Part shown: positions 1 to 8,688 of the stretch, piece after piece
Numbering within the stretch: the first letter of the stretch is position 1
Layout of the letters: each line of letters starts with the position of its first letter
From: Bacillota bacterium
GTDB lineage: Bacteria > Bacillota > Clostridia > Lachnospirales > Anaerotignaceae
NCBI GenBank assembly: GCA_030526765.1
Contig: JAUNCB010000012.1
Span: 1 to 12,249, forward strand
Reading direction: 5' to 3'
Length of the DNA: 12,249 nt
Notes under the pieces: model-generated
What the model was told of the DNA's origin: nothing
The model's database searches: none
Seen by the model: the letters and a program-made list of their open reading frames with translations, nothing else
Made by a program: the position numbers and the translations under genes

Positions 1-93
1 CTGTCTGGTCGCTTCCACCAGCTTCTTTGCAATGGACAGAAACTCCTGCTGTTTCCCCTCCAGTAGTCTGCTTTTTGCCAATAATACGATCAT
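1..93 (-). CDS. ABM-family (putative quinol) monooxygenase, N-terminal part only
   Basis: The first 31 codons are in the window and the gene runs off the left edge. The protein begins MIVLLAKSRLLEGKQQEF and continues into an IAKKLVEATRQ helix. This is the pattern of the antibiotic biosynthesis monooxygenase (ABM/YgiN-like) ferredoxin-fold family: a first beta strand, a KEGK-type turn, then an amphipathic helix. These are small (about 95-100 residue) dimeric proteins acting on quinols or other aromatics without a cofactor; the substrate here is unknown. The ATG at 93 follows a clear AGGAGGG Shine-Dalgarno (about 102-108) at good spacing. The gene has its own promoter and lies past the sstT terminator, so it is a separate unit. 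With so little sequence the family call is likely but not certain. Confidence 0.62.
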   Translation of the reverse strand, partial: MIVLLAKSRLLEGKQQEFLSIAKKLVEATRQ

Positions 94-125
94 GGGCTTT
101 CCCTCCTTTTGTCTAACTTGAATCT

Positions 126-154
126 ATTATAAAGAAAAACGGGCAAAAATACAA
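126..154 (-). promoter_or_regulatory. Promoter of the ABM monooxygenase gene
   Basis: On the minus strand, TTGTAT (149-154) and a consensus TATAAT (126-131) are separated by 17 nt. The predicted transcript starts near 119 and gives a 5' leader of about 26 nt containing AGGAGG. The -35 box is weak (3 of 6 bases); the -10 box is perfect. Confidence 0.6.
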
Positions 155-211
155 CTAAATTTCACTCCCTCCGCCCCTTCTCTTTCCTCCCCCAAAGGAT
201 GCCCCAGCCGC

Positions 212-243
212 AAAAAAGCCCCCATCACTTCCGTGATGAGGGC
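212..243 (-). terminator. Rho-independent terminator of the sdaAB-sdaAA-sstT operon
   Basis: On the minus strand GCCCTCATCAC (233-243) pairs with GTGATGGGGGC (218-228), with one T-G wobble and a GGAA tetraloop, followed by six T (212-217). It lies about 65 nt past the sstT stop codon and separates the operon from the ABM gene. Confidence 0.88.
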
Positions 244-307
244 CGCTCGTACCAACCGTAATTTTTATAAAATAATGTATGAATGTTTCAATAATCTTTT
301 GGAAAAA

Positions 308-1546
308 TTATTTCTTTCTCCAAGCCCAGATGTCTTTGCCAGCTACTTTCCAATCGTGGAATTCAGCAGCTGCTGTGAACAGTGCGTCTGTGGAGGAGTT
401 CAGACCTGTTTCGCAGGAGTCCTGAACAACACCGATGATGAAACCGATACCTACAACCTGCATAGCGATATCGTTGGAGATACCGAACAGGGAACAAGCC
501 AGAGGGATCAGCAGCAGGGAACCACCAGCAACGCCGGAAGCACCACATGCGGAGATAGCTGCTACGAAGGACAGCAGGATCTTCATTGCCAGAGGCACTT
601 CCATACCCAGTGTGTTTACACAAGCCAGTGTCATAACTGTGATTGTGATAGCAGCACCAGCCATGTTGATTGTAGCGCCCAGAGGGATGGAGATGGAGTA
701 GTTGTCTTCGTCCAGACCCAGTTCGTTACACAGTGTCATGTTTACGGGGATGTTCGCTGCGGAAGATCTTGTAAAGAATGCTGTGATGAAGGAGTCTTTC
801 AGACATTTACCTACCAGGGGGTAGGGATTGGATTTGATCTGTGTGAATACGATGATGGGGTTCAGAACCAGTGCTACGAAAGCCATGCAGCCAACCAGAA
901 CTGCCAGAACTTTACCGTATTCTGTGAAGATACCCAGACCGGATGTGGATACTGTTGTGAATACCAGACCCATGATACCGAAGGGAGCGCAGGAGATTAC
1001 TGCTCTAACTGCGAATGTTACTGCTTCAGAGAAATCGTTCAGTGCTTTCTTTGTTGTTTCGCCAGCTGCTTTCAGAGCCAGACCAAAGATAACAGCCCAG
1101 AACAGAATACCCAGGTAGTTCGCATTTACCATGGAACCGATGGGGTTTGCAACGATGTTGTTCAGCAGGTTTGCGAATACTTCGCCAACGCCGCCAGCTG
1201 CTGTCCAGCCTTCTGTGGAAGCACCGGAGCCCAGAGGCAGAACAACGGGAATGAAGTGGCAAGCCAGTACAGCGATTACAGCAGCTGCGAATGTACCAAT
1301 CAGGTACAGTACAACTACACGACCCATTGTCTTACCGCCGCCTTCCTGACCGCAAGCCAGAGCTGCCATTACCAGGAAGAATACCAGGATGGGAGCGATT
1401 GCTTTCAGAGCGCCTACAAACAGGTTACCCAGGATACCGATTGCGGTTGCCTGAGGAACAGCTACGCCCAGAATCGCACCGATTACCAGGCCGCACAGAA
1501 TTCTTTTTACTAAGGAAATGCTATTCCATTTCTGAATAATATTCAT
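308..1546 (-). CDS. sstT: Serine/threonine:Na+ symporter SstT
   Basis: This 412-residue protein is a member of the dicarboxylate/amino acid:cation symporter (DAACS, GltPh-like) family and imports serine and threonine with Na+ across the cytoplasmic membrane. The length is close to the E. coli protein (414). Visible family features are many hydrophobic segments, the serine-rich hairpin-1 tip [10 protein letters not shown] (259-268), the unwound TM7 motif NMAGAA (294-299, matching NMDGT of glutamate carriers), hairpin-2 [16 protein letters not shown] (335-350), and the TM8 substrate segment [12 protein letters not shown] (376-387). The non-acidic NMAG in place of NMDG fits SstT rather than a glutamate/aspartate carrier. 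The ATG at 1546 follows AGGAGA (1555-1560). It lies 103 nt after sdaAA with no terminator between them, so co-transcription with the serine dehydratase genes is likely. Confidence 0.93.
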   Translation of the reverse strand: MNIIQKWNSISLVKRILCGLVIGAILGVAVPQATAIGILGNLFVGALKAIAPILVFFLVMAALACGQEGGGKTMGRVVVLYLIGTFAAAVIAVLACHFIPVVLPLGSGASTEGWTAAGGVGEVFANLLNNIVANPIGSMVNANYLGILFWAVIFGLALKAAGETTKKALNDFSEAVTFAVRAVISCAPFGIMGLVFTTVSTSGLGIFTEYGKVLAVLVGCMAFVALVLNPIIVFTQIKSNPYPLVGKCLKDSFITAFFTRSSAANIPVNMTLCNELGLDEDNYSISIPLGATINMAGAAITITVMTLACVNTLGMEVPLAMKILLSFVAAISACGASGVAGGSLLLIPLACSLFGISNDIAMQVVGIGFIIGVVQDSCETGLNSSTDALFTAAAEFHDWKVAGKDIWAWRKK

Positions 1547-1649
1547 GTTTACCTTCTCCTATTAAATTGTAATTACTTATGATTGCATTGTTACGATACG
1601 GTTTGTACGAAAGGATAAATATGAAAAGTAGTAGGTTTGCTGTTTCGCA

Positions 1650-2525
1650 TCAACCAAATACCTTTTCGCAAAGCTTTTTGCCTGTCGGTGTTGTAGCCAG
1701 ACCTGCTTCTGCTGTTTCCTTCAGTGTGGGAGACATCATGTCGCCGACCTTTTTCATCGCTACGATGACTTCGTCTGCGGGGATGTGGCTTTCCACGCCT
1801 GCCAGAGCCAGCTCTGCCGCTACCAGCGCATTGCCTACGCCGCCGGCATTTCTCTTGATACAGGGGATCTCAACCAAACCTGCAACAGGGTCACATACCA
1901 GACCCAGAATGTTTTTCAGCGCAATGGCACATGCATGAGCACACTGATTGGGTGTACCGCCGCACAGTTCTACCATAGCTGCTGCAGCCATGGCACTTGC
2001 CGCGCCGCACTCTGCCTGACAGCCGCCTGCCGCACCTGCCACGCTGGCATTCGTTGCAATAACGATACCAACAGCGGATGCTGTAAACAGCGCCATGATC
2101 AGATCTTTATCAGGGATATTTTTTTCTTCCTGCAGCGTCAGCAGTGCAGAAGGAAGAATACCGCAGGAACCCGCTGTGGGGGATGCTACGATTCTGCCCA
2201 TGCATGCATTCGTCTGTGCAACTGCAATGGCCTTTACCATTGCCTTGCCGAAGAAAGGACCTGCGATGGTTTTGCCGCCCAGAAGGGCTTCATTCATTTT
2301 GAAGGCGTCGCCGCCTGTCAGACCGCTGGCAGAGCGTTTGTCTCTGTCCAGACCATCCTGAACGGATTCTTTCATAACCTCCAGAGAACGTGCCATCTGT
2401 GCAAACAGCTCCGCCTCTGTTTTTTCAGCCATCTGTGCCTGACTTTTCAGTACCAGCTCGGAAAGCTTCAAACCTCTTTTTTCTGCTTCATTTACCAGTT
2501 CTGCAATAGAATCATATTTCAGCAA
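1650..2525 (-). CDS. sdaAA: L-serine dehydratase, iron-sulfur dependent, alpha subunit
   Basis: This is the catalytic alpha subunit of the [4Fe-4S] L-serine dehydratase (L-serine to pyruvate plus ammonia). Key motifs are SPTAGSCGILP, GGCQAECGAASAM, CDPVAGLVEIPC and KRNAGGVGNA. Numbering from the TTG start, C169, C211 and C222 show the spacing C-x41-C-x10-C expected for the three cluster ligands, leaving the fourth iron free for substrate as in the characterised Legionella enzyme. A further Cys (C286) lies near the C-terminus. I chose the TTG at 2525 (291 residues, beginning MLKYDSIAELVNEAEKRG). The GTG at 2534 overlaps the AAGGAGG Shine-Dalgarno, whereas TTG sits 8 nt after it and aligns with the usual family N-terminus. 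The stop codon of sdaAB overlaps this Shine-Dalgarno, which suggests translational coupling. Confidence 0.93.
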   Translation of the reverse strand: MLKYDSIAELVNEAEKRGLKLSELVLKSQAQMAEKTEAELFAQMARSLEVMKESVQDGLDRDKRSASGLTGGDAFKMNEALLGGKTIAGPFFGKAMVKAIAVAQTNACMGRIVASPTAGSCGILPSALLTLQEEKNIPDKDLIMALFTASAVGIVIATNASVAGAAGGCQAECGAASAMAAAAMVELCGGTPNQCAHACAIALKNILGLVCDPVAGLVEIPCIKRNAGGVGNALVAAELALAGVESHIPADEVIVAMKKVGDMMSPTLKETAEAGLATTPTGKKLCEKVFG

Positions 2526-2538
2526 TTCGTCCACCTCC

Positions 2539-3201
2539 TTAAATTGCTTTCAGGATCGTGGATGCGTGGATATTGGGGCATTCCATGATCGCTTCATTGA
2601 TGGATTCATCGATGTTGCCGTCAATTTCAATGGTCATAACAGCGATGCCGCCCTTACGGTCTCTGCCCAGAGAGAAGCCGTGAACGTTTACGCCTTTTTC
2701 CGCCAGAATATTCGTTACCACAGCGATCATGCCGGGAACGTCATCGTGGGGGATGACCAGTGTGTCGGATTTACCGGAGATGGATACCTCCGTATCGTTG
2801 ATCTTATTGATCACGATGTTGCCGCCGCCAATGGATGCACCCTGAATGCGGGCTGTGATGCCCTCTGCATCTGTCAGTGTGATCTCTGCTGTGTTGGGAT
2901 GCGCACCGTCGATATCTTCTTCGATAAATGTGAAGTCAAGACCTTCTTCTGTGGCAATCTGCATGCTGTTTCTGATGCGGCCGTCATCTGTGTCCATGCC
3001 TAAAATGCCGGCGATCACCGCTTTGTCTGTGCCGTGACCCTTATATGTTTTTGCAAAGGAGCCACTGAAACGAATTACAGCCTTCACAGGTGTTTTACCC
3101 AGAACAGAGCGGGCATATTTACCAATACGCACTGCACCGGCTGTATGAGAACTGGAAGGACCGATCATGATGGGTCCGATAATGTCAAATACCTGTAACA
3201 C
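2539..3201 (-). CDS. sdaAB: L-serine dehydratase, iron-sulfur dependent, beta subunit
   Basis: This 220-residue beta subunit partners SdaAA. It has the SSSHTAG motif (16-22), GHGTDKA (55-61), HPNT (101-104), SIGGGN (123-128) and a C-terminal ACT domain from about 147 (TLVIPHDDVPGMIAVV onward), typical of the two-subunit Gram-positive enzyme. The start is taken as GTG at 3201, 7 nt after AAAGGAGG. The reading frame stays open further upstream, but those codons include the Shine-Dalgarno itself and the leader hairpin, and the GTG start gives the normal family length. It is first in the sdaAB-sdaAA-sstT operon, with a strong promoter at 3276-3305. Expression as an operon with a serine importer implies serine is used as a carbon, energy or nitrogen source. 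Confidence 0.93.
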   Translation of the reverse strand: MLQVFDIIGPIMIGPSSSHTAGAVRIGKYARSVLGKTPVKAVIRFSGSFAKTYKGHGTDKAVIAGILGMDTDDGRIRNSMQIATEEGLDFTFIEEDIDGAHPNTAEITLTDAEGITARIQGASIGGGNIVINKINDTEVSISGKSDTLVIPHDDVPGMIAVVTNILAEKGVNVHGFSLGRDRKGGIAVMTIEIDGNIDESINEAIMECPNIHASTILKAI

Positions 3202-3235
3202 TAAAATCCCTCCTTTTGTTAACTTTTTGTCATCC

Positions 3236-3268
3236 GTTGATACACCGAATCTTGTATACAGTATCAAC
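3236..3268 (-). repeat. Inverted repeat at the 5' end of the sdaAB transcript
   Basis: GTTGATAC (3236-3243) and GTATCAAC (3261-3268) are perfect 8-bp arms around a 17-nt spacer. The repeat lies directly downstream of the -10 box, so the mRNA would begin at its outer arm. It could be a 5' stabilising stem-loop or an operator for a repressor; the sequence does not decide which. Confidence 0.5.
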
Positions 3269-3275
3269 TAGTTCG

Positions 3276-3305
3276 ATTATATATGATAAAAATCAACAAA
3301 GTCAA
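3276..3305 (-). promoter_or_regulatory. Promoter of the serine-use operon
   Basis: On the minus strand TTGACT (3300-3305, 5 of 6 consensus) and TATAAT (3276-3281, perfect) are 18 nt apart. The predicted start near 3269 gives a leader of about 68 nt to the sdaAB GTG. Confidence 0.82.
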
Positions 3306-3440
3306 TAGGGATTGCAAAAAAAGTTTGTTCCTCACAGACATTTTTTTCATTTTTTATAAATTTGTCTTTTTCTGAAGGACAAAAGTGCCCGAAGCCTTGA
3401 TTTTACTGGACTTCCCGTGTCCAACCTGCAATTTGAAGCC
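3306..3440. other. Non-coding stretch with no clear feature
   Basis: The gap from the sdaAB start (3202) to the end of groEL (3523) is 322 bases. Its left part holds the sdaAB leader and promoter, and its right part the long hairpin after groEL. Between them lies an AT-rich stretch with T/A tracts near 3314-3375 and a small inverted repeat GGAC-N7-GTCC (about 3410-3424). No gene or convincing promoter was seen. Confidence 0.5.
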
Positions 3441-3517
3441 GAGAAAGCTTGCCGAAACATAAAAACAGAATGCTCTGCAAGCAGGCATTCTGTTTTTATT
3501 GGTTTCGGAGCTTTCTC
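3441..3517 (-). terminator. groEL terminator within an unusually long hairpin
   Basis: A 15-bp perfect stem, ATAAAAACAGAATGC (3459-3473) with GCATTCTGTTTTTAT (3485-3499), encloses an 11-nt loop. It has A5/T5 runs on both sides, so it can act as an intrinsic terminator on either strand. Beyond it the pairing continues as CCGAAAC/GTTTCGG (3452-3458 with 3502-3508) and GAGAAAGCT/AGCTTTCTC (3441-3449 with 3509-3517), with one 2-nt bulge on each side, for about 31 paired positions in total. It begins 6 nt after the groEL stop codon. Confidence 0.85.
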
Positions 3518-3523
3518 CGCTAT

Positions 3524-5161
<1,638 letters not shown>

Positions 5162-5186
5162 CTATAATCTGAATGATTTTTATTTC

Positions 5187-5474
5187 TTAGCCTTCGATAA
5201 CAGCAAAAATTTCATCCTGACGCATGATGATATAGGTTTCCCCGTCAAATTTTGCTTCCATATAACCGTAAGCAGGGATCAGCACACGGTCGCCTTCCTT
5301 TACTACCATTTCAATTTTTGCATCGCCCACTGCAATGCCGGGGCCCACAGCCACAACGATCGCCTCCTGGGGCTTTTCCTTGGACTGGCTGGTCAGCAGC
5401 AGACCGGATTTTGTGGTTTCCATGGCTTCCGCCTGTTTCAGTACGACTTTATCTCCCAAAGGTTTTAATTTCAT
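5187..5474 (-). CDS. groS: Co-chaperonin GroES (Hsp10)
   Basis: This 95-residue protein is the heptameric lid that caps GroEL. The start [14 protein letters not shown] matches the family start (MxxPLGDRVxxK), followed by the mobile-loop region [18 protein letters not shown] (about 19-36), [23 protein letters not shown] and the C-terminal [15 protein letters not shown]. The ATG at 5474 follows AGGAGG at good spacing. It is first in the operon, directly downstream of a CIRCE operator. Confidence 0.98.
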   Translation of the reverse strand: MKLKPLGDKVVLKQAEAMETTKSGLLLTSQSKEKPQEAIVVAVGPGIAVGDAKIEMVVKEGDRVLIPAYGYMEAKFDGETYIIMRQDEIFAVIEG

Positions 5475-5503
5475 TTTGATTTCCTCCTGTTTTCTTCATT
5501 ATA

Positions 5504-5530
5504 TTAGCACTCTGCTTGATTGAGTGCTAA
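5504..5530 (-). promoter_or_regulatory. CIRCE operator (HrcA binding site)
   Basis: TTAGCACTC-N9-GAGTGCTAA is a perfect match to the CIRCE element, between the groES promoter and its ribosome binding site. HrcA bound here represses the operon until heat or unfolded protein titrates GroEL away. hrcA itself is not in the window. Confidence 0.98.
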
Positions 5531-5542
5531 ATCACAATACCT

Positions 5543-5571
5543 ATATTATCACCATACTCATCCATATTCAA
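5543..5571 (-). promoter_or_regulatory. groES-groEL promoter
   Basis: On the minus strand TTGAAT (5566-5571) and TAATAT (5543-5548) are 17 nt apart, just upstream of CIRCE. The predicted transcript starts near 5536, so CIRCE lies at the very 5' end of the mRNA, as is usual. The boxes are 4 of 6 each; a nearby GATAAT is an alternative -10. Confidence 0.6.
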
Positions 5572-5607
5572 GCAGATTTTGAAAAATTCATATTTTGTTC
5601 ATAGAGA

Positions 5608-5633
5608 AAGCCTCAAACTTTCGTTCAAGGCTT
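5608..5633 (-). terminator. Probable terminator of the thioredoxin-reductase-like gene
   Basis: An 11-bp stem, AAGCCTTGAAC with GTTTGAGGCTT (two G-T wobbles) and a GAAA loop, begins 10 nt after the stop codon. The 3' tract (TTTCTCT) is pyrimidine-rich rather than a pure T run, so it may be weak. Confidence 0.55.
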
Positions 5634-5643
5634 CTGCGTTTTC

Positions 5644-6498
5644 TTATTTTTTTGCATCGATATAGGCAGCCGCACTCAATGCCGCCACCAGACCTTCCCC
5701 TACCGCCTTGGCGATCTGATAGGGTGCACCCGTGCAGTCCCCCGCTGCATAGACACCGGGCAGATTGGTCGCCATGGAGCGATCCACCACAATATTTTTT
5801 CCCTCCGTTTTCAGTCCAAAGAGCAGGCTTTCGGGCGGTGTGGAGTTTTTGGCAAAAAAGATACCGTCGCAGGAAATGGCTTCCCCATTCACTTCAACGC
5901 CCGTTACACGGATACCCTCGCCCAGCACGGCTTTGGGACTGCCCTGCAGCAGTGTTACCTTTTCCTTCAGATTCATCACAGGCTGATACAGGGGCAGATA
6001 GGACACGCTTTCGCAGATGTCCGCAAGGAAATTGGCTTCTGCCTCCCCTTCTTCATTTTCGCCCACTACAACCACCCGTTTTCCACGGTAGAGCATCCCG
6101 TCACAGGTTGCACAATAGCTGACACCCTTGCCCAGATAGTCCATTTCTCCTGCAATGCCACGGCTTTTATTCAGACCGATGGCAAGGATCAGGGTCTTTG
6201 CTTCATAAAATTCATTTTCCGCATTGATCACGAAATAGTCCCCCATGGACATGATCTGAGAAATGCGGCTTTCCTTAAATTCTACGCCCCGCTTCACCGC
6301 ATGGGCATAAAACTGATTCAGCATTTCCTCGCCGCTCAGATCGGGCATCCCCAGATAGTTATCCACCTTTTCCGCCGCAAAAAGCAGGGAACTGTCCAGA
6401 CTTCTGCCGAAGATACATACACTTTTATTTCTCTGTCTTGCATTGACCGCCGCAGAAAGGGCCGCAGGACCGCTGCCAATAATACCGATATCGTACAT
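5644..6498 (-). CDS. Thioredoxin-reductase-like flavoprotein, possibly ferredoxin-dependent
   Basis: This 284-residue protein has the two-domain fold of low-molecular-weight thioredoxin reductase. It shows an N-terminal FAD motif GSGPAALSAA (8-17), the redox-active pair CATC (C129, C132) followed by DG, and the C-terminal FAD signature AAGDCTGAPYQIAKAVGEG (251-269). In classical NADPH enzymes the inserted domain has GxGxxA and a later HRR that holds the NADPH phosphate. Here these positions read GENEEG (146-151) and P-L-Y (169-171), so both motifs are lost. The protein is also about 25-30 residues shorter than NADPH-type TrxB. This pattern resembles the ferredoxin-dependent flavin thioredoxin reductases (FFTR) described in clostridia, but an atypical NADPH enzyme or another disulfide reductase is possible. 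The ATG at 6498 follows GGAAGGAGA. No thioredoxin gene is adjacent. Confidence 0.8.
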   Translation of the reverse strand: MYDIGIIGSGPAALSAAVNARQRNKSVCIFGRSLDSSLLFAAEKVDNYLGMPDLSGEEMLNQFYAHAVKRGVEFKESRISQIMSMGDYFVINAENEFYEAKTLILAIGLNKSRGIAGEMDYLGKGVSYCATCDGMLYRGKRVVVVGENEEGEAEANFLADICESVSYLPLYQPVMNLKEKVTLLQGSPKAVLGEGIRVTGVEVNGEAISCDGIFFAKNSTPPESLLFGLKTEGKNIVVDRSMATNLPGVYAAGDCTGAPYQIAKAVGEGLVAALSAAAYIDAKK

Positions 6499-6524
6499 AG
6501 GATCTCTCCTTCCTCATTCTCTCA

Positions 6525-6562
6525 TAAAAAAACCACGAGAAGATCATTGCCCTCTCGTGGTT
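6525..6562 (-). terminator. Rho-independent terminator of the EF-G paralogue gene
   Basis: A 10-bp perfect stem, AACCACGAGA with TCTCGTGGTT (6531-6540 and 6553-6562), has a 12-nt loop and is followed on the minus strand by a T run (6525-6532, partly within the stem). It lies about 55 nt past the stop codon and ends only 27 nt before the start of the next gene. Confidence 0.9.
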
Positions 6563-6615
6563 ATTTTATCATGTCATCTCAGAAAATACTGTTGTTTCGG
6601 CAACAATTTCCAAAA

Positions 6616-8688
6616 TTATTTTTCAGCTGCTCTTGCATCGATGATGCGTTTCTGAACATCCATGGGAGCTTCTTCGTATCTTTCGAAACGGCTTCTGTAT
6701 TCGCCGCGGCTCTGTGTCATGGAACGCAGATCTGTTGCATATTTGTGCATTTCTGCTGCGGGTACTTCTGCAACGATGCATTTCTTTACGCCTACTGCAT
6801 CCATGCTCAGGATACGGCCACGACGTTTTGTGATGTCACCCATGATGTCGCCCATGTATCTGTCGGGAATCAGAACTTCCACATGGTTGATGGGTTCCAG
6901 AATGACAGGTTTTGCCTGAGGGATACCTTCCTTGAAGGCAACTGCTGTAGCCATCTTGAACGCCATTTCGGAAGAGTCAACGGGATGGTAGGAACCGTCT
7001 GTCAGTGTAGCTTTCAGACCTACTACGGGGTAGCCAGCCAGAACGCCTGCCTGTACACATTCCTGCAGACCTTTTTCAACAGCGGGGAAGTACTGTTTGG
7101 GAACAGCGCCGCCGAATACTTTTTCTTCGAATACATACTGTGTTGTTGTATCGTAGCTGGGTTCGAATTCCATTACAACATCACCGAACTGACCGTGACC
7201 GCCGGACTGTTTTTTATAACGACCGCGAACGGATGCTTTTGCTTTTACAGTTTCTCTGTAAGGGATGATGGGATCCAGCATATCCACTTCGATTTTATAT
7301 TTGTTTTTCAGTTTCTGAACCATAACATCCAGCTGCTGTTCGCCTACGCCGTAGATCAGTGTCTGTTTTGTTTCAGAATTTACTTCCATTTTGATAGTAG
7401 GATCTTCTTCTCTGATCTTGGACAGAGCTGCGGACAGTTTGTCTTCATCGCCTTTGCCTTTGGGCTGGATCGCCATGCACAGAACGGAACCGGGCAGACC
7501 GATCTTAGGGATGATGATATTTGCATCCTTCAGGGACAGGGTATCCTGTGTTGCTGTGTTGGACAGTTTTGCCAGAGCGCCGATATCGCCGGAGTGCAGT
7601 TCGTCCACTTCGATCTGATCCTTACCTCTTACTACATACAGGTGAGAAACTTTTTCGATGGTATCCTTTTCTTCGTTGTAGATGCTCATGCCAACTTCCA
7701 GTTTACCTGTCATAACACGGAACAGGTTCAGGCGGCCGATGTAAGGGTCTGCGATGGTTTTGAATACATAAGCAGAGAATCTTTCGTCATCGGAGGAACA
7801 GTATACAACGTCTTTGCCGTCGTGGAAAGCGTGGAAGTTTGCTTTTGCTTCGATGCTGGGAGGTGTGAAACGAACGATTGTGTTCATCATCAGTTTTACG
7901 CCATAGCCCAGTGTTGCGGAGCCGCACAGAACGGGAGCAACGCTCATGCTTTCGATACCTGCCAGCAGACCATCGTAGATTTCTTCTTCTGTCAGTTCTT
8001 CATCGTTGAAGAATTTTTCCATCAGTTCTTCGCTGGATTCTGCAGCTACCTCGATCACCATGGCACGCAGTCTTTCCACCTGATCCACTTTATCTTCGGG
8101 CATTGCGCATTTCTGCAGCTTACCGTCTACTTTCTTTCTGGCATCTCTCTTGATTACGTTGATGAAGCCAACGAATTTACCGTCTTCATCATTGAAGGGG
8201 ATCTGAACGGGAGCAACTGCTTTACCGAAGTTTTTACGCAGTTCAGCCAGTGTTCTTTCAAAGTCAGCGTTTTCATCGTCCATCTGGTTGATGAAGATCA
8301 TACGGGGCAGGTGCATTTCTTCACAGTATTCCCATGCTTTTTCTGTACCTACTTCAACGCCGGATTTTGCGGAAACCATGATCATACCTGTATCCGCTAC
8401 GTTCATAGCCAGCTTTACTTCAGCTGCAAAGTCAAAGTAACCGGGTGTATCCAGGAAGTTGATCTTTGTATCCTGCCATTCAACAGGAATTACGGATGTA
8501 TTGATAGACACCTTACGGCGGATTTCTTCTGCTTCATAGTCAGACACTGTGTTACCGTCTTCTACTTTACCGAAACGCTTTGTTGCACCGGAATAGTACA
8601 GTGCTGCTTCAGCATAAGTAGTTTTACCGGAACCGCTGTGGCCCAGAAGTACGACGTTTCTTACTCTGTTGGATGCATAATTTTTCAT
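6616..8688 (-). CDS. Elongation factor G paralogue (EF-G-2 type GTPase)
   Basis: This 690-residue protein has the full EF-G layout: a G domain (about 8-275), then domains II to V, ending with the EF-G C-terminal fold (VEVLIPDRYMGDIMGDITKRRGRI). It is the divergent EF-G-2 branch rather than the housekeeping translocase. G1 is GHSGSGKTT (16-24) instead of AHIDAGKTT. G3 is DTPGY (80-84) with Tyr where the catalytic His of EF-G stands. G4 is NQMD (134-137) where NKxD is expected. The G2 segment VSDYEAEEIRRKVSI is typical of the branch. EF-G-2 proteins in other bacteria have uncertain roles; a ribosome-linked function is likely but not shown. The ATG at 8688 follows AGGAGGG (8698-8704). It is a single-gene unit with a strong promoter, a long leader and its own terminator; no rpsL, rpsG or tuf is adjacent, unlike true fusA. 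Confidence 0.92.
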   Translation of the reverse strand: MKNYASNRVRNVVLLGHSGSGKTTYAEAALYYSGATKRFGKVEDGNTVSDYEAEEIRRKVSINTSVIPVEWQDTKINFLDTPGYFDFAAEVKLAMNVADTGMIMVSAKSGVEVGTEKAWEYCEEMHLPRMIFINQMDDENADFERTLAELRKNFGKAVAPVQIPFNDEDGKFVGFINVIKRDARKKVDGKLQKCAMPEDKVDQVERLRAMVIEVAAESSEELMEKFFNDEELTEEEIYDGLLAGIESMSVAPVLCGSATLGYGVKLMMNTIVRFTPPSIEAKANFHAFHDGKDVVYCSSDDERFSAYVFKTIADPYIGRLNLFRVMTGKLEVGMSIYNEEKDTIEKVSHLYVVRGKDQIEVDELHSGDIGALAKLSNTATQDTLSLKDANIIIPKIGLPGSVLCMAIQPKGKGDEDKLSAALSKIREEDPTIKMEVNSETKQTLIYGVGEQQLDVMVQKLKNKYKIEVDMLDPIIPYRETVKAKASVRGRYKKQSGGHGQFGDVVMEFEPSYDTTTQYVFEEKVFGGAVPKQYFPAVEKGLQECVQAGVLAGYPVVGLKATLTDGSYHPVDSSEMAFKMATAVAFKEGIPQAKPVILEPINHVEVLIPDRYMGDIMGDITKRRGRILSMDAVGVKKCIVAEVPAAEMHKYATDLRSMTQSRGEYRSRFERYEEAPMDVQKRIIDARAAEK

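Noticed and set aside
233..1513. A 426-codon open frame on the plus strand, opposite sstT
   Set aside because: It covers the sstT terminator and gene on the opposite strand; its product is Cys/Gln-rich with no recognisable domain.
1566..1594. Possible sstT promoter GTAACA-N17-TACAAT on the minus strand
   Set aside because: The predicted start near 1559 would fall inside the sstT Shine-Dalgarno and destroy it, so it is unlikely to drive translation of sstT.
2526..2534. GTG start for sdaAA at 2534
   Set aside because: It overlaps the AAGGAGG Shine-Dalgarno. The TTG at 2525 is 8 nt from it and matches the usual SdaAA N-terminus.
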